Source: a virus
Length of the DNA: 61,384 nt
Reading direction: 5' to 3' (one strand)
Virus record (IMG/VR): IMGVR_UViG_3300037961_004286
Location: 1-61,384 of that record
The position numbers and the translations under genes were made by a program. The notes beneath the pieces were generated by a model. The model was not told the origin of the DNA, did not search any database, and saw only the letters and a list, made by a program, of their open reading frames with translations. Below, in pieces: positions 39,980-47,273 of this stretch (position 1 is its first letter; every line of letters starts with the position of its first letter).

Positions 39980-40782
39980 TGATGCAAGAAAGACATACAG
40001 CATATATTAAGAGGAGATTTGCTCAGATGGAAAAACTAGATCAAATGATGGGTAGATTACCTATTACAGATAAAAAAGTTATTGTAACTCATAGTGGTGG
40101 TATGGATAGTGCTACTGCAGTTATTCTATGTGCTAAGATGTATGGTGCCGAAAATGTTATCTCTCTAGGATATTTCTACGGTCAGAAGCAGAGTGTAGAA
40201 TTAGACTATGCAGAGCGTTTATGCGCAGAGTTAGGGGTAACTAGACAGGTTATAGATCTAGGTATCTTAGGTCATATTGTAAAAAATGTATCAGCTAATA
40301 TTGCAGGTACAGATGTAGAGATGCCTACTATAAAAGATATTCTAGGTAATCCTCAACCTCCTACTTATGTGCCTTATCGTAATATGATTATGTTTTCGCT
40401 TACTGCTGCTTTTGCTGAAGCTAATGCTGCTTCTCATATTGTATGTGGTTTGCAAGTACATGATGAGTATAGTTATTGGGATACTACTCAGAAGTTTGTA
40501 GATGGATTGAATAATATCTACGATCAGAATAGATCTTGGCCTCTTACTTTGATTGCTCCTTTTGCTGATCTGTCTAAGACAGAAGAGATTAGTTTGCTAG
40601 AAGAGATGGATAGTACACATTTACTTAAGCATACTCTAACATGCTATGATCCTATTACTAAGGATGGTCATGGTATTGCTTGTGGTAAGTGTCCTTCTTG
40701 TTCAGAACGCATTCAAGCGTTTATGAATAAAGGTATGAAAGATCCTATTGAGTATGCTATCGATATTCCATGGAGTAACTAA
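39979..40782 (+). CDS. queC: 7-cyano-7-deazaguanine synthase QueC
   Basis: The 267-residue protein converts 7-carboxy-7-deazaguanine to preQ0 with ATP and ammonia. It has the PP-loop SGGMDSATA near residue 39, YVPYRNMIMFSLTAAFAEA, GLQVHDEYSYWDTT and the zinc-binding CGKCPSCSER near the C terminus. ATGs at 39979 and 39982 are both possible. It is followed with a one-base overlap by a glutamine amidotransferase that could supply its ammonia. Confidence 0.95.
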   Translation: MMQERHTAYIKRRFAQMEKLDQMMGRLPITDKKVIVTHSGGMDSATAVILCAKMYGAENVISLGYFYGQKQSVELDYAERLCAELGVTRQVIDLGILGHIVKNVSANIAGTDVEMPTIKDILGNPQPPTYVPYRNMIMFSLTAAFAEANAASHIVCGLQVHDEYSYWDTTQKFVDGLNNIYDQNRSWPLTLIAPFADLSKTEEISLLEEMDSTHLLKHTLTCYDPITKDGHGIACGKCPSCSERIQAFMNKGMKDPIEYAIDIPWSN

Positions 40783-41405
40783 TGTGTGCTATCTTTGGTT
40801 CATGGGATAAAGATAAGTTTTATGAGCTAGCTAAACTTAATAGTTATAGAGGTTCTCATAGTTATTCTATAGCTTATTATGATAGAAAGAAAGTAGCTCT
40901 TCTTACTCAGGGGTTTGGTGAATTTCCAGAAGTAGATCTAGATAAAAATTATTATTATATAGGTCATGTACAAGCTCCTACTACTGATAGTAAAGATGAA
41001 TCGTCTATTCATCCTGCTAATGATATGGGAGACTATCTATGGCATAACGGTATAATAAAAGATTATCAAATAAAAGTATGGCAGAATGCTTGGGATAAAG
41101 ATTGGACCTGGGATACTAAATGGTTATTGCATCTTATCAATGCAGGAGACATAGAAGGTACTCTATCTGAAGCTGATGGGTCCTTTGCTTGTTTATGGTA
41201 TGGTAAATATAATCCTTCCATTTATCTCTTTAGAAACGATAACTGTCCTATGTTTATTAACGGTCATGACTTCTCTTCTACTAAGTTTAATGGCGCAGAA
41301 AGTATAGAAAGCGGTCAGTTCTATTCTTATAATATGAAAGACGGGTGGGTAAAAGATAGAAGAACTTTTAAGACGAAAAATAAATTTTATTGGAGTGCTG
41401 GATGA
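40782..41405 (+). CDS. stand-alone class II glutamine amidotransferase
   Basis: The 207-residue protein begins MCAIFGSW, exposing Cys2 as the Ntn nucleophile, with SYRGSHS, YYIGHVQAPTTDS and HNGIIKDY matching the glutaminase domain of PurF/AsnB enzymes. No synthetase domain follows. It overlaps queC by one base. GAT-QueC fusions are known in some archaea and phages, so this looks like the unfused form: an ammonia donor for QueC, or for amidation of preQ0 to an archaeosine-type base. Confidence 0.82.
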   Translation: MCAIFGSWDKDKFYELAKLNSYRGSHSYSIAYYDRKKVALLTQGFGEFPEVDLDKNYYYIGHVQAPTTDSKDESSIHPANDMGDYLWHNGIIKDYQIKVWQNAWDKDWTWDTKWLLHLINAGDIEGTLSEADGSFACLWYGKYNPSIYLFRNDNCPMFINGHDFSSTKFNGAESIESGQFYSYNMKDGWVKDRRTFKTKNKFYWSAG

Positions 41406-41554
41406 AAGATAGAATTAAGAAATACTACTGGGCATTTCGTCAGTGGTGGTTTGAACATGATAGTATAGAGTTAGTATTATTTGCTAGTATATTTGGTTTT
41501 ACAGGCTGGATGGCTTATCATGCTATATTAGGTATTATAGGGAGATTTAGTTAA
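41402..41554 (+). CDS. small membrane protein
   Basis: The 50-residue ORF starts in an ATGA overlap and ends in a TAATG overlap. A basic aromatic N terminus (MKDRIKKYYWAFRQWW) is followed by one transmembrane segment (about 22-47). The tight coupling supports it; not recognised. Confidence 0.55.
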   Translation: MKDRIKKYYWAFRQWWFEHDSIELVLFASIFGFTGWMAYHAILGIIGRFS

Positions 41555-41910
41555 TGAGTAATTTTACTAGAATAAAAGATTGGTCTGATGAAAGACTAAT
41601 CACGTTTAACGAACCTGATCGAAATGGTTTTATCGCTATGATTGTAGAAGAGTGCGGTGAGTTCTTAGAAGCTAAGGATAATATAGATGGCAGAATAGAT
41701 GCTATGGCTGATATGATTGTCTTCTGCTATGGTGAGATGGCTAAGTATGGTTATGATGGTGACAAAGTTATGGATGAGGTAATAAAAGAGATATCTTCTC
41801 GTACTGGTGCATATGACCCAGCTACTAAAAAATGGCAGAAAGATAAGTCAGATGAAGCTATGGCTAAGTGGTATCAAGCAGACTTTAGTAAGTGCAAATT
41901 GGATGAATGA
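41554..41910 (+). CDS. MazG-like nucleotide pyrophosphohydrolase
   Basis: The 118-residue protein has the all-alpha NTP pyrophosphatase pattern MIVEECGEFLEAKD followed by RIDAMADMIVF, giving the EExxE and DxxAD metal-binding sites. It is a single domain, half the length of E. coli MazG. Such phage enzymes hydrolyse (d)NTPs or have been proposed to affect ppGpp. It overlaps a second MazG-like gene by 8 bp. Confidence 0.8.
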   Translation: MSNFTRIKDWSDERLITFNEPDRNGFIAMIVEECGEFLEAKDNIDGRIDAMADMIVFCYGEMAKYGYDGDKVMDEVIKEISSRTGAYDPATKKWQKDKSDEAMAKWYQADFSKCKLDE

Positions 41911-42172
41911 TAATCTAGATAAACAGCAGCAGCTTATGGTTATTACTATGGAAGAGTGTGCTGAGTTACAGGTAGCTTGCAGTAAGATACTTCGACAAGG
42001 AACTAAAGTAACTGAAGAAAAACTTAAAGAATTAACAGAAGAGCTTGGAGATGTTTATTGCATGATTCAACTTATGCATGAACATGGATTTGTTGAGTCT
42101 AAAGATCTTAATGAAAGAGTACAAGTCAAAAAACAAAAACTAGAGAAATGGAGTGATCTAGTTGGACGGTAG
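41903..42172 (+). CDS. second MazG-like nucleotide pyrophosphohydrolase domain
   Basis: The ATG at 41903 (MNDNLDKQQQLM) is chosen because the longer frame would overlap the previous gene by 100 bp. The 89-residue product contains TMEECAELQVACSK and ELTEELGDVYCMI, again an EExxE/ExxD pattern of the MazG fold. Two adjacent, diverged single-domain copies may form a heterodimer. It overlaps the following oxygenase by 11 bp. Confidence 0.75.
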   Translation: MNDNLDKQQQLMVITMEECAELQVACSKILRQGTKVTEEKLKELTEELGDVYCMIQLMHEHGFVESKDLNERVQVKKQKLEKWSDLVGR

Positions 42173-42770
42173 ATATATTCAAGTTTATGAAAATACATTA
42201 GACCCTGAGTTCTGTAAAGAGCTAATAGATATGTTTGAGTCTAACACTCAGCTTTATAACAAAGTTGACAAAGCTGCTGTAGCAGGAGAAAAGACTTACT
42301 TTAATCAAATTAATATTACAGAAAATATGAACGACATTCAATCGTTTAAGAGTTATCATAATAAACTTGTAAGCGTTGGAAGAAAAATTGTAAGTGATTA
42401 TATTAACATATTACCATCTCCTGTATACCCTACAAACTATACAAATACCTGGGAAAATTTTAGAATGAAGAGATATATGCCAGGAGGTTATGAAGGTTTT
42501 GGATTACATGGAGATGCTACTCATACAGGAACTATTAGTAGATGGTTAGCATTCTTCTGGTATCTAAATGACGTAGAAGAAGGAGGAACTACTACTTTTT
42601 TATATCATGAAGACGAAGTTATAGGATCTGTAGAAGCTAAACAAGGAAGATGTTTGGTATTTCCTCCGTTATGGACTTATCCTCACAAGGGCGATCCTCC
42701 CATGTCAGGACCAAAATATATAGTAGGATCATATTTACACATTGTAGGAGATGAAGATGGGAAAATCTAG
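42162..42770 (+). CDS. 2-oxoglutarate/Fe(II)-dependent oxygenase
   Basis: The 202-residue protein is like prolyl-4-hydroxylase-type oxygenases. GLHGDATHTG supplies HxD, and YPHKGDPPMSGPKYIVGSYLH the distal His and the basic residue for 2OG. AFFWYLNDVEEGGTTTF is the typical core strand. The start is TTG at 42162. Target unknown: phage members are annotated as possible protein or base hydroxylases. Confidence 0.82.
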   Translation: MDGRYIQVYENTLDPEFCKELIDMFESNTQLYNKVDKAAVAGEKTYFNQINITENMNDIQSFKSYHNKLVSVGRKIVSDYINILPSPVYPTNYTNTWENFRMKRYMPGGYEGFGLHGDATHTGTISRWLAFFWYLNDVEEGGTTTFLYHEDEVIGSVEAKQGRCLVFPPLWTYPHKGDPPMSGPKYIVGSYLHIVGDEDGKI

Positions 42771-42954
42771 ATTTAGTTCTGATGAAGCTAAGATGGTAGG
42801 TACTGTATCTAATAAGCTGAAAGCTATGTCTGATAAGGAGAGACTCAAGAGACGTAGATTAAGACTTGAGCAAATGACTGAAGGTGAAAAGAAAATTATG
42901 CAAAAGTATGGTAAGAGCTGGGATACAGAATATAGAAGTACATTTTATGATTAG
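42757..42954 (+). CDS. hypothetical small basic protein
   Basis: The 65-residue Lys/Arg-rich helical product (MGKSRFSSDEAKMV) starts 14 bp inside the oxygenase gene; the ATG at 42751 is an alternative. RLKRRRLRLEQMTEGEKKIM suggests nucleic-acid binding. Not recognised. Confidence 0.5.
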   Translation: MGKSRFSSDEAKMVGTVSNKLKAMSDKERLKRRRLRLEQMTEGEKKIMQKYGKSWDTEYRSTFYD

Positions 42955-42966
42955 AGAAAGTTTGTA

Positions 42967-43152
42967 ATGAGACTAAAAAAAGATCAAAAATTAGTAGAAT
43001 TTAACTATAATAGAAATGAGAGTTCTGCTACAGTAACATATTGGTATAATGGTGCCTACAAAGACCCTTCATATATTAAGCATGTTAGTCTTGAAGAAGC
43101 TAACTCTCGTTATGATCAATTAGTTAAAGAAGGTTATAAAAATGCTATATAA
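42967..43152 (+). CDS. hypothetical small protein
   Basis: The 61-residue product looks like a small beta-alpha domain (ATVTYWYNGAYKDPSYIKHV then EEANSRYDQLVKEGY), the pattern of a short KTSC-like beta domain, but without a clear family. It overlaps the next gene by 11 bp. Confidence 0.5.
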   Translation: MRLKKDQKLVEFNYNRNESSATVTYWYNGAYKDPSYIKHVSLEEANSRYDQLVKEGYKNAI

Positions 43153-43351
43153 AATTAGAAGCTGGCTTGGAAATGAGATTCATTTTAAGCTTTCTGATTG
43201 GGAAGTTAGTAAGGAAATCTCTACTCTTATTGTTACTATGATGGTATCATTTGCATCATCATTTTTTGTAGATAAGACTGCAGTAGTTATTCTTACTATG
43301 ACAACTTATATTGGTCTCAGATATTTGCAGAGAGGAGCTCATCATGCTTAG
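43142..43351 (+). CDS. hypothetical small membrane protein
   Basis: The 69-residue product has an amphipathic N terminus and two hydrophobic segments at about 28-42 and 46-60, predicting a hairpin in the inner membrane. Not recognised. It overlaps both neighbours by 8-11 bp. Confidence 0.55.
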   Translation: MLYKIRSWLGNEIHFKLSDWEVSKEISTLIVTMMVSFASSFFVDKTAVVILTMTTYIGLRYLQRGAHHA

Positions 43352-43493
43352 TAGAAGAATTAAGGCTTTGCTTGCTTGGAAAGAAATAGCAGACGAACAA
43401 GGTAATAAATGGGCTTCTGACTTAGCTCATAAAAATATTATCTTACTACAGAAAAAACTTATTAGTGAAGAGAATAATACTAGTATACTATGA
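43344..43493 (+). CDS. hypothetical small protein
   Basis: The ATG at 43344 (MLSRRIKALLAWK) has GAGGAG 7-12 nt upstream. The 49-residue product is a basic amphipathic helix. It ends in a 4-bp ATGA overlap with the zinc-domain gene. Confidence 0.5.
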   Translation: MLSRRIKALLAWKEIADEQGNKWASDLAHKNIILLQKKLISEENNTSIL

Positions 43494-43924
43494 GCTACTT
43501 AGATACTATACAGATAATAAATGATATAGCGTTAGAAGTAAGAAACTTTGAACGCAGCAAAGACAATACTAAATGGAAATGGTCTTGTCTTGTCTGTGGT
43601 GATTCGAAGAAAGATCTAAGAAAGGCTAGATTCGGTGTCGCAAGAAAGCAAAATGAGTTTGTTTGTCATTGCTTTAATTGTGGCTATAGCAGTCATTTTA
43701 CTTCCTACTTACGTGAGTATCATCCTAGTCTATGGTCTAAGCTTTCTGTGTCTCGGATAAAAACTGAGATGCCTTCTCTGTATAGTCAAGATGACATCAT
43801 ACAAAAGTTACCACCAGAGATACTCAAGCATATATTTTATAACGGTGATATAGAAAAACTAAAGCAAATCAAGTTAAATATATCAAAGAGTAGTCAAGAG
43901 AAATTGAGAAAAGCGTTTGTATAG
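43490..43924 (+). CDS. stand-alone zinc-binding domain of the T4 gp61 primase type
   Basis: The 144-residue protein matches the N terminus of T4 gp61: KWSCLVCGDSKKDLRKARF with Cys33 and Cys36, then FVCHCFNCGYSSHF with Cys61 and Cys64, and YLREYHPSLW. No Toprim region follows; the remaining 70 residues are helical. The Toprim half lies 30 kb away at 12591 and carries a different zinc ribbon. It could supply the template-recognition domain in trans or regulate priming. Confidence 0.8.
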   Translation: MSYLDTIQIINDIALEVRNFERSKDNTKWKWSCLVCGDSKKDLRKARFGVARKQNEFVCHCFNCGYSSHFTSYLREYHPSLWSKLSVSRIKTEMPSLYSQDDIIQKLPPEILKHIFYNGDIEKLKQIKLNISKSSQEKLRKAFV

Positions 43925-44591
43925 TATATCCCGCGATGAGTTATTCGAAGCTCTAGAATGCAGTCAAAATATTATTGTAAGTGAAGTTAAAGTAGATCCT
44001 ATCAAGTACTATGTAGTTGATAACGTCTTCAAAAATCCAGATAAGGCTGTAGCTGTACTAAAGAACTGGCCTGTTATTACTCCTCCTTCTTATACCTATA
44101 CACCTGGAGGCAGACAATATTTTACTCCTATGGATCTTAAACCGTTAATGCTGTTCTATTCTGATGTAGCTAACTATATTACTAATAAGAATTTTAACCC
44201 TATCAATTTTATCACGTCATCAAACGTAGTACCGCCAGAACCAGATGTATGGGAAGGTTCTTGGCATCCTCATACAGATCATGATATGGTCTTTAACTTA
44301 TGGTTATGTGATTGGACAGAAGGAACAGGTTTATTTACTTACAAAGATTGCTATGCTGATAGAGATTATGATGGTACTCCTGATCAGAAAGTCAATCATG
44401 ATAAGATAGTCAAATGGCGTAACCCAGGAACATATGAAAATGATTATAAACATTATCATACTATTCCTTGCAAATATAACTCAGTAGCTATCTATGATGG
44501 TAAATTATTTCATGGTACTATTATGGGTGAAGGAACAGGAGACAGATATTCTCTGATATCATTTTATCATCAGGAGCAAAGCTATGCTTAA
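43917..44591 (+). CDS. putative 2OG-Fe(II) oxygenase-like protein (DUF6445-like)
   Basis: The 224-residue protein contains SWHPHTDHDMVFNLWLC (HxD in HTD) and AIYDGKLFHGTIMGEG (distal His), followed by DRYSLISFYHQ, the usual order for a double-stranded beta-helix oxygenase. KYYVVDNVFKNPDKAVAVL at the start is typical of DUF6445-type proteins. The start is TTG at 43917. Substrate unknown. Confidence 0.7.
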   Translation: MYSISRDELFEALECSQNIIVSEVKVDPIKYYVVDNVFKNPDKAVAVLKNWPVITPPSYTYTPGGRQYFTPMDLKPLMLFYSDVANYITNKNFNPINFITSSNVVPPEPDVWEGSWHPHTDHDMVFNLWLCDWTEGTGLFTYKDCYADRDYDGTPDQKVNHDKIVKWRNPGTYENDYKHYHTIPCKYNSVAIYDGKLFHGTIMGEGTGDRYSLISFYHQEQSYA

Positions 44592-45270
44592 AGGACTACC
44601 ATATGAGAGACAAAAATTTAGTCAGAATGGCGAAGATGGAATATTAGAATATCTTATTCAGTTTACAAACAAGAAGTCATTTCTTGAGATAGGCTGGGGA
44701 AACGGAACGGTAAATAACTGTAGAAATCTACACGAGAGACATGGATTCTCTGGTACAGGAATAGATAGTTTACCTCAGAAGCATGCTCAGAAGCATTCAA
44801 GAGTACAGTTTGTGCGTAAGCATCTTACTATTGATGATGCTGAGTTCTGTACAAAGTTAGAAGGATTAAGTCCTGCTGTATTCTCTATAGATATCGATAG
44901 CATAGATTTTCATTTACTAAGAGCAATGTTAGAGCTTAAATTTAGACCAGATATTATTGTGCATGAATATCAATCTATATGGCCTATAGAATACTCTAAA
45001 GTAAGAAAACTCGATGCTAGCTTTGAAAGAACTTTCAACTATGGTGCATCTCTCTCGGCTTACAAAAAATTATTGACTAAACACTATTATACATTTGTAA
45101 CATGCGACAGTATGGGAGTAAACGCCTTTTGGATAAGAGATGGTATCCCATTCGATATGCCAGAACAACGGCATGAATATGTGAGATTGAATAAGAAATA
45201 CAAGGCAGGCAAATACCCATGGACATATTATCTGCCTAAAATAGATAACGGATGGGAAGACTATGAATAA
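44584..45270 (+). CDS. FkbM-like SAM-dependent methyltransferase
   Basis: The 228-residue protein opens with KFSQNGEDGILEYLIQF and has FLEIGWGNGTVNNCRNLHERHGFSGTGID, the SAM-binding motif I region of FkbM-type proteins, then FSIDIDSIDFHLL. The first Gly-rich loop (GWGNG) is slightly changed from the usual GxxxG. The acceptor is unknown, possibly a sugar. It overlaps both neighbours by 8 bp. Confidence 0.72.
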   Translation: MLKGLPYERQKFSQNGEDGILEYLIQFTNKKSFLEIGWGNGTVNNCRNLHERHGFSGTGIDSLPQKHAQKHSRVQFVRKHLTIDDAEFCTKLEGLSPAVFSIDIDSIDFHLLRAMLELKFRPDIIVHEYQSIWPIEYSKVRKLDASFERTFNYGASLSAYKKLLTKHYYTFVTCDSMGVNAFWIRDGIPFDMPEQRHEYVRLNKKYKAGKYPWTYYLPKIDNGWEDYE

Positions 45271-45676
45271 TGATCTGTTCAGAATATACGTAATCACTCT
45301 AAAGAAAGACAACGATTATGTTCTGAAAGTAGGCATAACGTCTAAGACAATCGACGAGAGAGTAAAAAGAAAACATCTCGCAGGATTTCATAACGGTTTA
45401 CCAATGACGAAATGGTTCGAAGGCTATAAGGTGGAATTCGATAGTGGTAAGCTATTTGATAGACATACAGCACAAACCATAGAGCAAAAGGTATTATCTA
45501 AGTATCCTAGAGATTATTATACACCATATGGCAAATGGAATATGGTAGATGGCATTACGGAAACACGTAGATATACCGTAGAACGCAAGGAAACCATTAT
45601 TAACACATTAAAAACGTTAATAAAAACATACGGTAGCGGTGGGAATACTATAGAGACTATTGTCGAAAATGTGTAA
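45263..45676 (+). CDS. GIY-YIG-like nuclease domain protein
   Basis: The 137-residue protein has FRIYVITLKKDNDYVLKVGITSKTIDERVKRK, a GIY-YIG-like arrangement (YVI...KVGIT) close to T5orf172/MUG113-type domains, with Arg34 and Glu (TIEQKVLSKY) as possible catalytic residues. It differs from the nuclease at 16732. It may be a homing-type or repair nuclease. It is the last gene before a non-coding gap and terminator. Confidence 0.65.
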   Translation: MNNDLFRIYVITLKKDNDYVLKVGITSKTIDERVKRKHLAGFHNGLPMTKWFEGYKVEFDSGKLFDRHTAQTIEQKVLSKYPRDYYTPYGKWNMVDGITETRRYTVERKETIINTLKTLIKTYGSGGNTIETIVENV

Positions 45677-45790
45677 GAGACATAGGATAGCCCTTGGAGA
45701 AACGTTCGGAGACAAGTGGACCTTAGTTTGCGGTCACTGAGATATTCTGAGAAAACACTGTGTGTTACAAAAAAAGTTCAAAAAAATTCT
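45677..45790 (+). other. non-coding gap ahead of a terminator-promoter cassette
   Basis: No ORF of note. Short hairpins can be drawn: AGTGGACC with GGTCACT around 45715-45740 (one bulge) and AACAC with GTGTT around 45754-45766. Nothing else is recognised. Confidence 0.4.
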
Positions 45791-45828
45791 AAGTCATTGT
45801 AATCATTGACTTTTCGGGGCCCTTTTTT
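45791..45828 (+). terminator. terminator-like element fused to an early promoter
   Basis: AAGTCA (45791-45796) pairs with TGACTT (45807-45812), followed by TCGGGGCCC and six T. The GGGCCCTTTTTTAGTTG string is nearly the same as at 30813 and 47807. Confidence 0.65.
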
Positions 45829-45830
45829 AG

Positions 45831-45859
45831 TTGCACTTTCAATAGAATGAGTATACAAT
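45831..45859 (+). promoter_or_regulatory. early sigma70-type promoter
   Basis: TTGCAC (45831-45836), a 17-bp spacer and TACAAT (45854-45859), with GTA before the -10 as in the three sister promoters. Confidence 0.75.
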
Positions 45860-45892
45860 AGTATTATAATAAGAAATCAGGAGATTTTAGAA

Positions 45893-46051
45893 ATGAATAA
45901 CCCAATTTTGCCAAACCTTGTTTTAGAAGTTATGGGTCCTACTAAGAATGCTGTAGAGGGTATCGAGGCTATTATGCGGGTATTCAAGGTAGATGAGAAG
46001 ACTGCTACTGAGCTTCTCGATGCTGCAATTGCTTATGCTACAGGAGAGTAA
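45893..46051 (+). CDS. hypothetical 52-residue early protein
   Basis: The ORF has CAGGAG about 13 nt upstream and lies right behind the early promoter. The product is a hydrophobic-acidic helical protein (LEVMGPTKNAVEGIEAIMRVF). Not recognised. Confidence 0.55.
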   Translation: MNNPILPNLVLEVMGPTKNAVEGIEAIMRVFKVDEKTATELLDAAIAYATGE

Positions 46052-46052
46052 T

Positions 46053-46247
46053 ATGAAAAGATTTACTTTAACCACTTATGATGCTGATGGTAACCCGATG
46101 ATCGAGACTGTTCGTCATTCTAGAAAAGCTATCACGTTTGCTGCATTGATGGAATGTATTAGAGATCCTGAGGAGTTGGGTGGTGAGGTTGTCGCTTATA
46201 CGATCAAGCCTGAGGGCGAGGAAGAGGAGCATTATTGGAATGTCTAG
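46053..46247 (+). CDS. hypothetical early protein
   Basis: The ATG at 46053 (MKRFTLTTYDADGN) has CAGGAGAG upstream; the longer frame overlaps the previous gene and is rejected. The 64-residue acidic product is not recognised. It overlaps the next tiny ORF by 8 bp. Confidence 0.55.
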   Translation: MKRFTLTTYDADGNPMIETVRHSRKAITFAALMECIRDPEELGGEVVAYTIKPEGEEEEHYWNV

Positions 46248-46326
46248 GTATGATTGGGAACAGCTTGGTGCTGGTTTAGTGTTTATTGTTATTTGTTGTG
46301 CATTACCTATTTTATTGGTTTGGTAG
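46240..46326 (+). CDS. putative 28-residue single-span membrane peptide
   Basis: The ORF overlaps the preceding gene and encodes MSRYDWEQLGAG followed by one hydrophobic segment up to LLVW. Coupling to its neighbour and the membrane-peptide composition are the only evidence. Confidence 0.35.
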   Translation: MSRYDWEQLGAGLVFIVICCALPILLVW

Positions 46327-46378
46327 TTGCAATCTGTGGTAAGAAGCCACATATGTATATTATGAGGAGATATTTGTT

Positions 46379-46909
46379 ATGAAGAAAACTTTCAAGATTA
46401 AGCATAAGGAATTTGCTGAAAACCCCACTAGTGTAGATCAGGCAGTACGTCAGTGTACGCGTATGGTCCATAAGCTGGCGAAAAAATGGACTCGTAACCA
46501 TTATAATGAATATAACGATATAGTTCAGCAAGGCTTTATGGGTGTGGTAGAAGCATGGAATAGATTCGAAGGTACTAAGTATCAGAAAAAAGGATATAAG
46601 TTCTCTACATATGCATGGCTATGGATACGTGCATATATGAAGACGTATGCAGAGACTAACTGGAAGAGACTTAATAATACTACGCCTCTAGATCTACATG
46701 AGTTTAGATTAGAGACGTATGATATAGATGAGTCAGCTATCTTCTTAGAGGCAGAGATATCTAAGTTTATGCCAGAGGATAGAAAGATCTTCGATATGCG
46801 TAAGGAAGGATATACGTTTGACGAGATAGCAGAGCAGACGTCTTTTAAGAACTTGCATAAGGTCCGTAATAGGTATTTAGAGCTAGTAGAAAAAATACAA
46901 GCAGCTTAA
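46379..46909 (+). CDS. 55: sigma factor, T4 gp55-like late sigma
   Basis: The 176-residue protein is close in size to T4 gp55 (185 aa). Region 2 is clear: VHKLAKKW, NDIVQQGFMGVVEAWNRFEG and YKFSTYAWLWIRAYMK. A short region-4-like helix-turn-helix follows (MRKEGYTFDEIAEQT). It would direct host RNA polymerase to the NATAAATA late promoters with gp45. Calling it gp55 rests on size and on the presence of those promoters; GAGGAG precedes the ATG. Confidence 0.8.
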   Translation: MKKTFKIKHKEFAENPTSVDQAVRQCTRMVHKLAKKWTRNHYNEYNDIVQQGFMGVVEAWNRFEGTKYQKKGYKFSTYAWLWIRAYMKTYAETNWKRLNNTTPLDLHEFRLETYDIDESAIFLEAEISKFMPEDRKIFDMRKEGYTFDEIAEQTSFKNLHKVRNRYLELVEKIQAA

Positions 46910-46917
46910 AAAAACAG

Positions 46918-46946
46918 TTGCACTTTGTAAAAAAATAGTATATAAT
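46918..46946 (+). promoter_or_regulatory. early sigma70-type promoter
   Basis: TTGCAC (46918-46923), a 17-bp spacer and TATAAT (46941-46946), with GTA before the -10. It leads into a GC-rich hairpin leader. Confidence 0.75.
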
Positions 46947-46948
46947 GC

Positions 46949-47085
46949 CCCAGGGGGTAGTGTTTTGCCCCCGTACTGGGTCGTACTATGTCCGCGCTAA
47001 GTCGCTAAATAATTTTTTTCCGCGCGCTGCCTGCCACTATATAATGCCTGCCACGGAAATTTTTTCGCGCGCGTACTATAATGAT
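46949..47085 (+). promoter_or_regulatory. GC-rich structured leader with direct and near-repeat modules
   Basis: CCCAGGGGG (46949-46957) pairs with CCCCC and CTGGG (46968-46980, GTA bulged). Then TGCCTGCCAC occurs twice (47028-47037, 47045-47054), flanking ACTATATAATG. A T-run plus CGCGCGC module occurs twice, near 47013 and 47061, each followed by an ACTATAATG-like -10. TTTCCG and CGGAAA bracket the repeats. It could be tandem promoters or a protein-binding site. No ORF. Confidence 0.5.
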
Positions 47086-47102
47086 AATGAGGATGAGACT
47101 AT

Positions 47103-47273
47103 ATGAAAAGAGTTTGGAATATCTGGTGTAAGACCATAGGCAGTAAGATAACGGAAGATAACTGTGAGAATGACATTGCAGCTATTATTCGTACGGTGTG
47201 GGTTGTTACTCATATGGTAGCATGTTTTTTTATTATTATTCACAATGGAAGTAAAATGGGTTGGTGGTTATGA
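47103..47273 (+). CDS. conserved early membrane protein
   Basis: The 56-residue ORF (MKRVWNIWCKTIGSKITEDN) has GAGGATGAG upstream. A polar N-terminal half is followed by one hydrophobic segment (about 29-47) ending with HNGSKMGWWL. The pattern is familiar from small proteins of marine T4-like phages (a KxIWxIWC start). Function unknown. Confidence 0.6.
   Translation: MKRVWNIWCKTIGSKITEDNCENDIAAIIRTVWVVTHMVACFFIIIHNGSKMGWWL

Noticed and set aside
40782-41405. A second asparagine synthetase
   Set aside because: It has only the glutaminase domain; there is no PP-loop synthetase domain, unlike the product at 17112.
45677-45780. tRNA or small RNA gene in the gap after the GIY-YIG-like gene
   Set aside because: Only weak hairpins are found; no cloverleaf, T-loop or CCA end can be drawn.
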